Assembly (NCBI GenBank): GCA_958295665.1
Contig: OY282558.1
Span: 312,452,092-312,516,091 of the forward strand
Direction of reading: 5' to 3'
DNA length: 64,000 nt
Origin: Tipula vernalis
Lineage: Eukaryota > Arthropoda > Insecta > Diptera > Tipulidae
Part shown: positions 12,258-22,640 of the stretch, one piece after another
Layout of the letters: each line of letters opens with the position of its first letter
Numbering within the stretch: the first letter of the stretch is position 1
The notes under the pieces: model-generated
Seen by the model: the letters and a program-made list of their open reading frames with translations, nothing else
The model's database searches: none
Told to the model about the DNA's origin: nothing
Program-made: the position numbers and the translations under genes

Positions 12258-12494
12258 CACGGCTCGTCTGAACGCGGCTCAACCCAAAAGTGCTTGCACT
12301 TCTGTTTTTTTATGGCATCATGTTCCCTAAGGTCTAACAAATAAGATAAAAGTTTTTTTAAAATCATCCACCGACCAGTTTACATTTTCACGCCAAAATT
12401 CTGAAAAAGTGAAATATCTTATTTTGTATGCCCTTCCCGAGGATTTCAGCATACAAAGATCGAAAGAGGAAAGTCTCAGGAAGAGAATGCAGAA
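12258..12494. repeat. Left terminal inverted repeat of the CAC-ended transposon
   Basis: Pairs with 14647-14876. The outermost 45 or so bases are almost identical. Further in, blocks such as GACCAGTTT..ATTTTC, CTGAAAAAGTGAAATAT and TCTCAGGAAGAGAATGCAG remain matched in order, with a gap of about 30 bp in this arm near 12400. Confidence 0.9.
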
Positions 12495-12670
12495 AAGTAC
12501 AGGTCAAAAAGTTGCTAATTTGCGAATTATTTCTCTCTTTGTCGACAGATGTCTTCTAAACACATACGTGGGGATATAATGAATTATTTCAAACAAATCA
12601 AAACTCATTAAAGTCTAGAAGAACAAAAACCTTTATTTCAGTAACATTAATTCAACTTTGATTCAATTAA

Positions 12671-14591
12671 TTATATGTGGTAACTATTATATTTAATTAC
12701 AGCTCTCATTAATTTATCAGATTCTCTGTAACAATCATTTAATTCGATTCCAAAACGATTGTGAACTACACGATCATAATCCTTTAGTGTTTTTACATAT
12801 TTCAAACAACCAATGGAGCAAAACGATCGGAGACTATCCACTTTTTTGAATAATATTCTACATGAATTGCCATTGAATTTGGTACCTCCTTGAGTAAATT
12901 CTCGTTGAACATTGCATAGGTTGATCCATTCTGTTGTTTCAGTAACAAATTCATCTTGCATATGGCTGACTATTTTATTAACCACACTAAGCATTAGATG
13001 TAGTTCTGGAGGAGGAATAATGTCAAGAATCTTCTTATCGTCATCAGCTGAAAAAACTGGAGGATTTATACAGCTTTAGAAATTTTTCGCATTTTTCATT
13101 ATCGATCCGCCAGCGTTTCTCCAAGCTTCAAAATATGAGGTTGAGTTTCCCACAGTTCGCCGAGGTCCGACGTGCTCCAAATTTTTGCTTTCACAAAGGC
13201 ACTATATACAAGGGTACATCGATGAATGAGACATAATCCCTGGCAGAATATTGGGTAATTTGAGATCAGTCGCTATCGTACCAGAAAAATCCTCAATTTT
13301 CAATATTTTCCATATTGCTGACACGTTTTCATAACTTTTTTTGAGCCGATTTCACAATAGCAAGAATAAAGATTTTCTTAACGCCTGAGTCAGCAAAAGC
13401 TTTAGCAAACACGCCATCATCATACTTTTGACATTTTTTTCTCCTGTTGATAAATTTCAGTTGAATCATCTTTAACAGACAGGCACACCTTTAAAAAACC
13501 AATGCCACCGTCAATTCCAAATTTTAAGTGCTGATTTATAATATCCCGCTGTTTTTCGATATGAGAAAGAAAATCTTCAAGAGTATGGCAGTAAACTATG
13601 GGACTTTGGATTAGTGTGCTCATTCGAGCTTTGATGGTTACAAAATCTATTGTCTTAGCACAAAAGAAACTTTTTACCTCGCCATTCTTCTGTTCCAGGC
13701 TTTTTTTCAATCCTGGCTCAATTATCGCCCGCTTTTTGATAGCAACTCTCAAAGCGGTCAATATATCAAGAGTAGTCTTTGTACTAATATTATATTTTGT
13801 TTTGATTTTCAAGAAATCGGCTGTGGATATATTCAAAGCTGGTTCCTCTTCGTTTTTCTCGTGGGGATTTATGAATAATTTCATGGAGTTTCCTCCACGT
13901 GCCTGAGTAAGGGAGACTGTCGAATCTTTTTTGTTTACTTTGTCATCAATGTCATGTTGTTTAATTGCAATTTTACTGATTAATGTTGACGCCACTTGGT
14001 TCCATTACTTTCTCCCCCATTGTATTTATATAATTGCACACATTATCAACTTGGGCAGTTTTGGTGCATTTATGAGGTGTTCCTCGTTTGGGATCGATAA
14101 AACATTTGAAACAACGTTTGATGCATTTCCCGTCAGCCGATTTTTTTTTATTAGGAAGTTAAGTTGCACGGATATCACATTACTTCGAGCAATCTGGCAC
14201 AAATAGTATACTGACAGGGATTTTGAGTCCTAGATCTCGTAGTTAAACTTACACTCAAAAACTGAGAATAATCAGGCAGCTCGACAGTCTTAGAGGAAAC
14301 GATTCCTGGATCGGCACTGCGAAGTTGTCGGTAGACGTTCCGTTTGCATCCTGCACAAAAAATATTCGGCAGTCTTTCTTCACACAAGATATTGTCCGCA
14401 CGATGTTTCAGTAATTTTTCTAGATTCGATTGCAGCGAGGCTTCTATCTTGAACATGAAATTATTCTTTTTTAAGCACAACAAACAAATTTTAATCCGGT
14501 TCTCTTCGTGTGAAAGTGTGCGGGCAACTTTTGAAGGATTACAAATTTCCGACATTATGGAAAAGTGAAATGAACCGATCGAGGAAGACAA
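12671..14591 (-). pseudogene. Transposase-like gene of the CAC-ended element, RAG1-like by motif order (tentative)
   Basis: Read on the minus strand from 14591. A Cys pair (CLLC) and a second pair (FCAGC after LPNI) fall in 14175-14591. In another frame near 14050-14120 a CFKCF..RGTPHKC finger follows. An open piece of 192 codons (13995-13420) ends with an Asp-Gly-Gly motif followed by FLKVCLSV. Then, in shifted frames, TIATDLKL with a Cys finger (about 13210-13290), PPPELHLMLSVVN (about 12985-13025), and a final piece with FNGNSC ending YNSYHI (12671-12994). At least three frame changes and several stops break it. The Cys-finger / Asp / Asp / GN-x-C order recalls RAG1-like transposases, and the N-terminal fingers recall the RAG1 N-terminal-like transposons of invertebrates. 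That is from memory of the families, not from a search. The C-terminal catalytic segment seems deleted. Confidence 0.6.
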
Positions 14592-14604
14592 GTTTTCTAC
14601 TATT

Positions 14605-14658
14605 CTTGTAACCTGCCTACTGCATTCATTTCTTGTAACCTGCCTACTGCATTCTCTT
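14605..14658. repeat. 27-bp tandem duplication beside the right TIR
   Basis: The phrase CTTGTAACCTGCCTACTGCA occurs at 14605 and again at 14632. The second copy runs into the right inverted repeat, so the duplication arose at the inner edge of the transposon end. Being a multiple of three, it reads as a doubled short peptide on the minus strand. Confidence 0.85.
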
Positions 14659-14876
14659 CCTGAGACATTTCATAAAACATAAAATATTTCACTTTTTCAG
14701 ACCAAAATATCATTTTTTTGGTTCCAATTTTCGAATTTTGGCGCGAAAATGAAAACTGGTCGGTAGATGATTTCAAAAAAACTTTTATCTTATTCATTAG
14801 ACCTTAGGGAACATGAAGCCTTAAAAAAACAGAAGTGCTAGCACTTTTGGGTTGAGCCGCGTTCAGACGAGCCGTG
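14647..14876. repeat. Right terminal inverted repeat of the CAC-ended transposon
   Basis: Complement of 12258-12494. It ends in CCGTG immediately before TGTT. This arm is the longer version: it keeps about 30 bp (around 14700-14730) that the left arm lacks. Confidence 0.9.
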
Positions 14877-15291
14877 TGTTCTTCTAAATTTTGACTCAAT
14901 GTCCTTGGAAATATTGATCTAAAAGACTGTAGCACCAGAAAACTAAACTATAAATGATAAAGAATACCTTTCTGATATCTTTATTTTGTATTTACCAGAA
15001 ACTATAAAAGCGTACATAGCACTTTTGTGCTTTAAGGTAAACAGAAAAAAAAATGGAGTTCTCCTGACTCCGAATCGGTGTCAAATAATATCCCACCGAT
15101 CGGAGAGAAGTTTCTTTACCCTAAAGGAGTAATTATTTTGATAGTAATTTACTTTTATCGGATAAACATATTTACAAAAAAAAACCACAAATTACTTTTT
15201 AAGGACGCACATTTACACATTCCACGGATAGAAAAAATGACGACTGAAAGAGAAATTTTAAGCACATTCGGCTATACACTTGATTTGTATT

Positions 15292-15499
15292 AACCACCTA
15301 CACATTGCATTGCTTCATTCCAACCTACAGTGCTGACATGAAAGGTGGGTCGGCCCATGGATTCTGCACTCTCAATAGGAAGCCATAGTCGTGTTGATGA
15401 TAGAACATCCCTTTTACATCCCGCTCCTATCGGGATTCGAATCCGGTACCTCCCGATCCAAATGCCGCAGATTAACCACTGCGCCGCTTGGTCGGTACC
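15292..15499 (-). mobile_element. tRNA-derived SINE
   Basis: On the minus strand the head, starting about 15499, has a box-A-like segment GGCGCAGTGGTTAAT and, about 40 bp on, a box-B-like GGATTCGAATCCCG at the spacing expected of a tRNA gene. A non-tRNA body of about 120 bp follows, higher in GC than the flanks, ending near 15292. Those two internal promoter boxes plus an unrelated tail define a tRNA-type SINE. It cannot fold as a normal tRNA without mismatches, so it is not a functional tRNA gene. No clear target duplication was found. Confidence 0.6.
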
Positions 15500-16554
15500 G
15501 ATGTAAGTTATTGTTTTACACCATCCAGATTAAAAAAAATCATTGGAAAGGCATAGAATGAAATAGAAATTTTCGGGTATTTAGAAAAATCAATGATTAT
15601 TAATTACTATTTTATTGTACAATTATTAACAATTGATCCGTAAATTTATTTATAATAAAATATAATACAAAAATGTTTAAATTATTAATTTGCTAACTAC
15701 GTGGTTGGTATACGACGACTGACATTTGAAATCGCACATCGCAAATTTGGCCTCAGCACTTCAGAATTTTTACAAAATTGAATTTGTATACGCTTCAGCG
15801 CTCTCCCGCTCTAGCTAGGTAAATATAGTCGCACATATACACTAAGTTGACAATTTGATTTCATTTAGCACGAATATACGATATCAAAATTATTTACATT
15901 TTATAAAAAAAAAAATTATAAGTTTTACTCTTACCTTCTCGCAAAATCTTATTTAATCTGGATAACAATATTGTTTTGATGTATCTTCCATTTTTTTAGC
16001 TACAATTTATTTATTATTTCACTTTACTGTTTCACCTTACTTAAATTTTATTGTTATTACGTGTTAAACTTATAACAGCATTATTACGATTACCAACCGG
16101 TGTGAATTTCCTATGCTTTGCAAAAATAAAGAAAGCAAAAATCAGTTCCGAACGAAATGAAATTACCCGAATTCTTATCAAATCACAACTTCGACTACGA
16201 AAACTCTAAACTTTTACTTGGAGTTATGGACTCGAAATTGGACCTTTTTGGAGTTATGGACTTGAATTCCGTCAGCACATCGGTACACACAAAAAAATAT
16301 CTCGGTGTGAATGGTATTTTATCCGAAAAAATACTTAATTTTTTATCAAATAGTACCAAATTAACTCCACGAGATCGGGTACAAATTTTTAAATATTTAG
16401 TTGTCGGTTTTATCATTAATGCCATTTTGAGCATCGTAAGATTACTGGTAATTCTGCCAGTCGCTTCGTATAGGTATATTGAATTCCTTGGTCAGCGTTC
16501 AGAAGTCGTCGTCGGTCACTGGCTGCACTTTTAAGCTATCGCGTATGGAGTTTT
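15500..16554. other. Spacer upstream of the hAT relic, no supported gene
   Basis: AT-rich. A plus-strand open frame at 16157-16534 has no recognisable domain. Its end overlaps the antisense tail of the hAT relic, so I do not call it a gene. Confidence 0.5.
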
Positions 16555-17400
16555 CCAGTTCCTAATCAACAGAGATTGCTTTCTATTATAGAATTTTGTA
16601 AAAATTTGATTAATGAAATAATTTGTTTGTCCCTACGTTTGACGATTTGTTTTTTTATCTCATTTAACAGATCGGTGCTTATTTTCGAATTATAGGCCCG
16701 ACGATTTGTAAATAAAAATTTTAGAATGCCTTCTGCATTTAACAATCAAGCATCTTGGCGGCTTAGAGCTTCTATTGATTGTTTAACTGGTTGTAAAGCG
16801 CACATTATATTAAAAGCAACTATGTCAAGTTCCGGATTCCATAAGTTGCTGAGGTTTAAATCATGTAACGTTTTTAAAATTGCTGGTTTTACTCTAACAA
16901 AACGGTCTATCATAGTTTCAATGGTATTCCACCTTGTCTTGCAATCTAATAGTAATTGCAGCCCATTTAGCCCACATGTAGCCCACACCCAGAATTTTTA
17001 AACAACTTAACAATTGTTCTTATCTTTGAGATTGTTTCATGTATTCTCATATTTGAATTTATTTCAATTGTGGTGTCAGCAAAAAACTCGCTACTATCAT
17101 TTGAATCTGAGTCGTGTTAGAGTCACTGTTTGAGTAACTCTCGCAGATCTCGCTGCTATATATAGTTATTGAACCTCCCTTTTTCTCGTAGAAAATGGCA
17201 CAGATAGCTAAGTGTATCGCGTGATTGTAGCATAATTGCTGATGAGCTGGAGATAATTTTGCATATTTTAACATAATGCTGGCCCCATCACTTGTTGTGG
17301 AAACAATTTCAGATTCGTAATTTAACCCAAATATCTGAATTTTATAACATTTCAGCAGAATAAGAGCCTTCGATGCGCATCAAACCTAGATTTTCGATTT
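16555..17400 (-). pseudogene. hAT-superfamily transposase relic
   Basis: In minus-strand order: NLGLMRIEGS (about 17370-17400); EIVSTTSDGASIML (about 17270-17315), which carries the Asp-containing SDGAS motif of hAT transposases; AHQQLCYNHAIHLAIC (near 17215-17255), the CxxH motif; then a region reading IRTIVKLFKNS; DCKTRWNT with the RW motif (about 16940); and ALQPVKQSIEALSRQDA followed by NAEGILKFLF and VKRRDKQIISLIKFLQN (about 16600-16800). These are the conserved blocks of a cut-and-paste hAT transposase in the right order. Frameshifts lie in the 17060-17170 region, and an in-frame stop lies just after SRQDA. The ends and the 8-bp target duplication were not found. Confidence 0.82.
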
Positions 17401-19395
17401 CTCCATTTGAGTTTCTGCCTTCATATTAATAATCTTTGCAATTACCTCGCTTTTGACACTGTCGTAGAATTCATAATTTTTTATTTCTGCTGATCCACTT
17501 GTGGAAGAATCATTTGCATGTTTCCGCTTCATAATCATATTTTGTAAGCTGGTGAGATGATGCAGGCCACTGGTTGAAGACGACGCTTTACAGAGATTTC
17601 TCGAGCGGAAACTCTACATGTAGTAGCTGACCTACTACTCTATACATCGAGCCCAACACCCCCTATCCAGGGGAATAAAGCTTGATTTCCATGAGAAAAT
17701 CTCTCTATTTTGACAGATTTTTGTAACATAACCAATAAAGTTTGTTCAATTACAATATAGATAAGTAAGTATTTCACAAAACTTTCTGTATATACGAGTA
17801 TATTAAATTTATTTGGAGTGTTTTTATCTAAACGTCATTTTATACTATAAAAATATCGAAGTGGGGTTAACTTCATTTTTTTTATAATATTTGCTTCAGT
17901 GTGCAAGATAAATTTTATATCCATATACAATCTATATATGTAGATGTATTGTAAAATACTGAAAAAATATTCTACGCTTCATATTTTTCTTCAGTAAATT
18001 ATGGTTATACACCAGTAAATTATGGTTACATAGTACAGTAAAAACAATTTTTTTCAGTACTGAAAAGAAAATTTCCCTCTCACACGTCAAGTAAATCTTT
18101 ATATTTATCTCGCTTTATTTTTACTGATAAAAATACTTTCGTTATGGAAATCAGTCTCAAATTAGTCTGGAAACTTTTTATACCAATTGAGATATTAACT
18201 GAAACTTTGATAAATTTGCCTTAGTGCTGCTTGCCAGAAATTTGAATTCACTTTCCTGTAGTTTTTTCAATGACCGTTCACACCTACGACTAGATTTTTA
18301 AAATAGGTATTTGATAGCACAAGGAGTAGCGGTAAATTATTAATATATAACATTATTTTTAATTTAAACCAGAAGTAAGAAAACCCTACGATTTCGTTAA
18401 GTTGTTTGAAAAAAAATTTCCAAAATTGTTTTGAAATTTTATAACGTAAATAACGTTGTTTAGCATTAAATAACGTTATAATTATTACCTTTTATTTCGT
18501 ACGGTTCTAACACTAGAACTATCGACCTGATAAAATGAGGGACCGCCCAATTATTGAATTCAATTTTTTTAAATATTATGTTAGTATTGATTTGATTTAC
18601 GATGACTTTTAATATGACCACTGTATATTGAAACTCATCAAAAATTCATAAAATCCGTCATTTTGACGGTTTAGTAGTTTTAGTATTAAATAAGTTTACT
18701 AAGAATTAAAAATTGGTCGAAATTTAGCAAAACCACTAAGAGTGAATGAAAGCAGTAACCATATATGAGGGGTGTAAAAACAAAGACGGCAATCTCCATT
18801 AATTTGAAAAATGAGTTTGGCATATCATTTTATTCATTAATCGATCCTCTATCATGTCCTTTTATTACTATGTTTCAAAAACGGAAAATTCACATTAAAA
18901 TTTGAGTTGAAAATGTAGCGTTAAATTCAAAACCGGTAATCTCCTATTATAACTTAATATCAAATGCGGCAATCTCCATTTTAACCAATCGAAATTTAAT
19001 CTAGTAATATTTATTGTACTTGAAATTTGATTAAAATGCTGTTTATTATTTTTTCCGCCACATATAATTTGAATTTTTTATAAATTTGAATTAAATATAA
19101 CATAATTTTAAACTTAAAAACAAGAAAACTTGGTATCAAAACCGGATATCTCCATTTTTTATTCTTAATTTACAACACCAATAATCAGCTTTGAGCCTAA
19201 TCGGTATAATATAATGAAAATATAAAAGAAAACATTCGGTTTTTAATTTATTAATTTACTATTGCATTTTTTATTTCGTTTTCTTTCACAATGCATGAGC
19301 AGTTAAAATATACTACATAATAGTAATGTATTATATTATAAATTGGTGTCACCGAAATTAGTTTTTTATTTCTACGTTAGCTGTTATCTATGTTA
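17401..19395. other. Spacer with short degenerate motifs
   Basis: No gene is seen. The first 200 bp may hold the N-terminal part of the hAT relic. From 18780 to 19160 a motif of the form CGG(C/T)AATCTCC(A/T)ATT recurs four times, at about 18786, 18936, 18966 and 19143, in otherwise unalike sequence. A GTAAATTATGGTTA phrase repeats at 17994 and 18016. Confidence 0.5.
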
Positions 19396-19397
19396 TT

Positions 19398-19485
19398 TGC
19401 TCCAAAACAATTTATCTAAATCAATTTGACTAAAGCCAATTAACTAAAATCAATTTATGTAAAAACAATTCGACTAAAACAATTC
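19398..19485. repeat. Short-motif array, about 16-bp unit CAATTNGACTAAA
   Basis: Five or six degenerate units of the type AACAATTCGACTAAA follow one another. The same units resume in the same orientation at 20740-20775, so the LINE relic between appears to have landed inside this array. Confidence 0.7.
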
Positions 19486-20735
19486 ATTTTATTTATTTAT
19501 TTATTTATCTACCAATCTGTGGATGCTTAGAATCCGGTATACTATATTATAATTTTAAAAACATTTAACATAAGACACATACAAAACCTATAAGATATAT
19601 TACATTAAACATAAGATAAAAAGTTTTCATTTTAATCATTATTAGAAATAGAGGCTATGATTCAGAATTTCTCTATGCATTAATTTCGAGTGGACTAATA
19701 CAAAGTATGTATATATTTCTTAAAATTGCAGTCGTGCATGCTGTATAGTAAGTAAAATTTCTTCTAATCACTGGTATAAGATACATACGAAGGTCATTTT
19801 TAGGGTGTTTTCAAAGCATAGTATTATCCATAGTTAATTCTTAGTACTTAAAAAATTTAACTTGGTCGCAGTTACAAACATGATAAAAAATATTAGGGTC
19901 TTCAAAAACACATCCCTAATAAAAAACATACCTTTACCTTTTATACTTATGAACATTGTATGCATGGAGGTAATACCAGGTCATCAACAAAAGCGATCAA
20001 CAGGGAATTCAAATCAACATAAAAAATTGAATTCAAAAAAATCAAAAACAGTAATGGACCTAACACTGAACCTTGCGGAACGCCATCGTTTAAGATTTAA
20101 GGCTGACTCTTAATACCTTTATTCTTAACAACATATGGGATCTGTAGGATAAGTATGAGCAAAACAAAAAAAAAGTGACCCCGCGAAAGCATAATACAGC
20201 CTTTTCAATAGAATCTTATGGTTAACCATATCGAAGGCTTTCAGAGAATTAATAAAAATAGAGGCAACCATATTTCTCTGTGTGTGCCTCTGGCTCTCAT
20301 GTAAAAAATTGGTGCTGTCCAAAAAACTAATAAACGTCAAAAGGACGAGCTTCTGATTGATTCTACCAACTGCAGAAAGAAAAGAGATTGGGCTGTAATT
20401 TGAAATATCAACAATATAATTGAAGTATTCTTTCACAAAGATTGCTAAACAGATCATTTCGGGGAAGTTTCTAAGATCTCACACGATTTTAATTCAGAAT
20501 TAATGTAAATAAGATTGGCGCATGCTTGAATCGGGTACTAACGAATTTTAATCAATCGATATTTCTACAATATGAACGTTTGGGCCTTTCTTTGTTTAAA
20601 ATCTCAAAATTAATTTCCAACTTTGTTTAATGTTACCATTGACAGCTTGAAACTTATTATTAAAATAATTAGCATCGGCCAAAAATATTTCCTGTTTCAG
20701 AGCATTAATTAGTATGCCTTAACTCGGCTTGTTTT
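19486..20735 (-). mobile_element. LINE relic with RT, inserted in the short-motif array
   Basis: On the minus strand the reverse transcriptase of a Jockey/CR1-like element is readable. ISFLSAVGRI and a stretch reading ASIFINSLKAFDMVNHKILLKRL fall in 20125-20457. A turn reading GVPQGSVLGPLLFLIF lies at about 20030-20080, and the active-site box at 19980-19991 reads F-V-D-D where Y/F-A-D-D is expected. An (AAATA)n tail is seen as TTTATTTATTTATT at 19487-19508. Upstream of 20457 a segment reads IKQSWKLI, the linker before RT. Most of the region after the active site is missing or scrambled, and several frames are used, so it is dead. Confidence 0.78.
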
Positions 20736-21576
20736 ATCTAGAAACAATTCGTCTAAAGCAATTTACCTAAAACACTTTTAAAGAAAATTAAAGAGTTTTG
20801 GAACAAGAATTAATATTATATTTTGAAAATTGGTCGTTGTAAATTTCTGAAGATGAATAAACTGAAAATTTCTCAAATTGTAACTAGTGATGAAAAAAGC
20901 TTTCATAATTTTCAACACAAGAAAATGCTTGAAAGAAAAAATCTCCAAAGACTGAAATAAGGGCCAAATAGATTAATTCTAACATAGCAAGTATCACCCC
21001 AATACATTAATGAATACAACAACTTCGACCCCACATTTTTGATTATTGTACAAAATAATACTACCTGTCACAAAATATGTCTTTTTCATATAAAGTGTAT
21101 TGACATTTAGTGGTAAATTTGTTAGAATAAAATAATAAAATTTCGTTTAAAAAAATTAGATTAAAACTAAACACCAACCAAATTAACGCAACGTATAACC
21201 AGACTAGTTATGACTAGGCAGTCATAAATTAATAATAATTATCATTCTAACTATATGTACTAGGAAGACCTCACCAGAAGTTATCTAGTATAGTTAGCCA
21301 TTGTATAAGTCCTTCGCTGGTTCAAATTTACGATTTGACCTTTAAGGTGAGATTTATCATGTTGGGTTTGTATGAATATCTCGGCCTTCATCTAGTAGTT
21401 TGTAGCCAAATTAATTTTAGATGGATGGTTTTAACTTTTAATATTTTTAGTTTAGCTCAACGTATCATTTCCCCACAAAAAATTGCGGCTACTAAAATCA
21501 GCGACGTAGCCCAAATAAATGAAAATTTATTTTAACAATACCTTAACCTGCGGACTAATTCGATTGCACGATGCTA
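20736..21576. other. Spacer, remainder of the short-motif array at its start
   Basis: 20740-20775 holds the distal units of the CAATTNGACTAAA array. The rest is AT-rich with no supported gene. A weak tRNA-like segment at about 21270-21335 is dealt with as an observation only. Confidence 0.5.
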
Positions 21577-21826
21577 GGCATATTCTACCAGCACAATTCC
21601 ACTAGACACAATTCCACTGCACACAATTCGACTGGCACAATTCCTCACAATTCAATAAAATATTAAAGTGTATGTTTGCGTTTCCGTGTAACTATACAAG
21701 TTATAACGGAAGTTATATTGTGCCAGTTAGATTGTTCCCCAGTCGAATTGAGTCTAGTGGAACTGTCCCAGTGGAATTGCGTCCAGTGGAATTGTGTCTA
21801 TTGAAATTGTCATAGTGGAATCGCCC
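21577..21826. repeat. Inverted arrays of an about 15-bp ACAATTCCACTGG motif (foldback-like)
   Basis: From 21590 to 21655 units such as CACAATTCCACTAGA and CACAATTCGACTGG run in tandem. From 21715 to 21826 the complementary units, such as AGTCGAATTG and AGTGGAATTG, run in tandem in the opposite orientation, leaving about 60 bp of unrelated sequence between. Terminal repeats built of short tandem sub-repeats are a trait of Foldback/Galileo-type elements. There is no coding capacity. Confidence 0.72.
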
Positions 21827-22640
21827 GGTTACCGATTGGACCAATTATTAAGCGCAATATGAAAACAAAAAGTTGTTTAATAATTTCTTGTCAATTTTGT
21901 GCAGAAATGACTAATGCTAAGCGGCTTTGGGGAGTTTTTTATTTTAATATGTGAAATACACACGTAAATACTATTATAAATGTAAATGTTTTAGAAATTT
22001 TTCTGATGTTTCTGTCATCCTTGCAGAAAGTGTCCAGTGAAATTCTCTATTTTAATATGTGAGTAATTATTAACAATTTTTTTTAAAATCCACCAATTTC
22101 TATGAATTTCGAAAAATTGTCAAGACAGGGGTTTGGGGTCGGTATCCACATATTCTAAGGTATAAAACGGATTAAAATAATATTTCAGAAGTTTGTTATT
22201 TCTAAAAAACTTGATTTTTTGGGATTATTTTATTTTGGATACCAAACCGAATAATTATTTAAAAAACAAAATTTTTTTAAAAATGTTCTTATTTCTATGA
22301 ATGTTGGAAACGAATTAAAATAATATGTTTTTTTTATTCTCTCCAGAAGGTATTCTCCTTTTTTTAGTATTTTTTATTTTATCTATCTATCTACATTTAC
22401 AAATTTTTGTTCTCTCTATCTTAAGTAAGACCTCATTCGTAATAGCAGTGTGTATCTATAAATTTAAGAAATATTCCGCATTTCACATCAAAATCAGCCA
22501 TACTGCCACATTCGATGTCATTGTATAATTGCCTCGTTTCGTATTTTAACTTGGTCGTCCAACGCATTTATTAAATCCCGCGACTTGGTGAATTTAGGCA
22601 AATTACTAAATGGCAATTCCAGATTAACATAAATAATATA
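21827..22640. other. AT-rich spacer
   Basis: No gene or repeat body is seen. A 67-codon plus-strand frame at 22325-22528 is rich in Phe/Leu/Ile from T-rich sequence and has no domain. Confidence 0.5.

Larger units (their letters stand above)
12258..14876 (-). mobile_element. DNA transposon with long TIRs, CAC termini and 4-bp TSD
   Basis: Outer ends are exact complements: the left begins CACGGCTCGTCTGAACGCGG at 12258 and the right ends with the complement at 14876. TGTT at 12254-12257 and at 14877-14880 is the apparent 4-bp target duplication. The inverted repeat continues inward with small indels to about 12494 on the left and about 14647 on the right. Inside is a broken minus-strand transposase-like gene. 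Termini starting CAC are shared by Transib, RAG-type and Chapaev elements, and 4-5-bp target duplications fit that group. Superfamily placement is an inference. Length is about 2.6 kb, probably shortened by internal deletion. Confidence 0.85.

Noticed and set aside
13598..14206. Plus-strand open frames of 91-102 codons
   Set aside because: Shadows of the minus-strand transposase-like gene, which has motif support.
15390..15499. Functional tRNA gene
   Set aside because: The box A and box B segments are tRNA-like, but the acceptor stem does not close and an unrelated tail follows, so a SINE is the better reading.
16157..16534. Plus-strand 125-codon open frame
   Set aside because: No recognisable domain; its 3' part lies antisense to the hAT relic, which has clear motif support.
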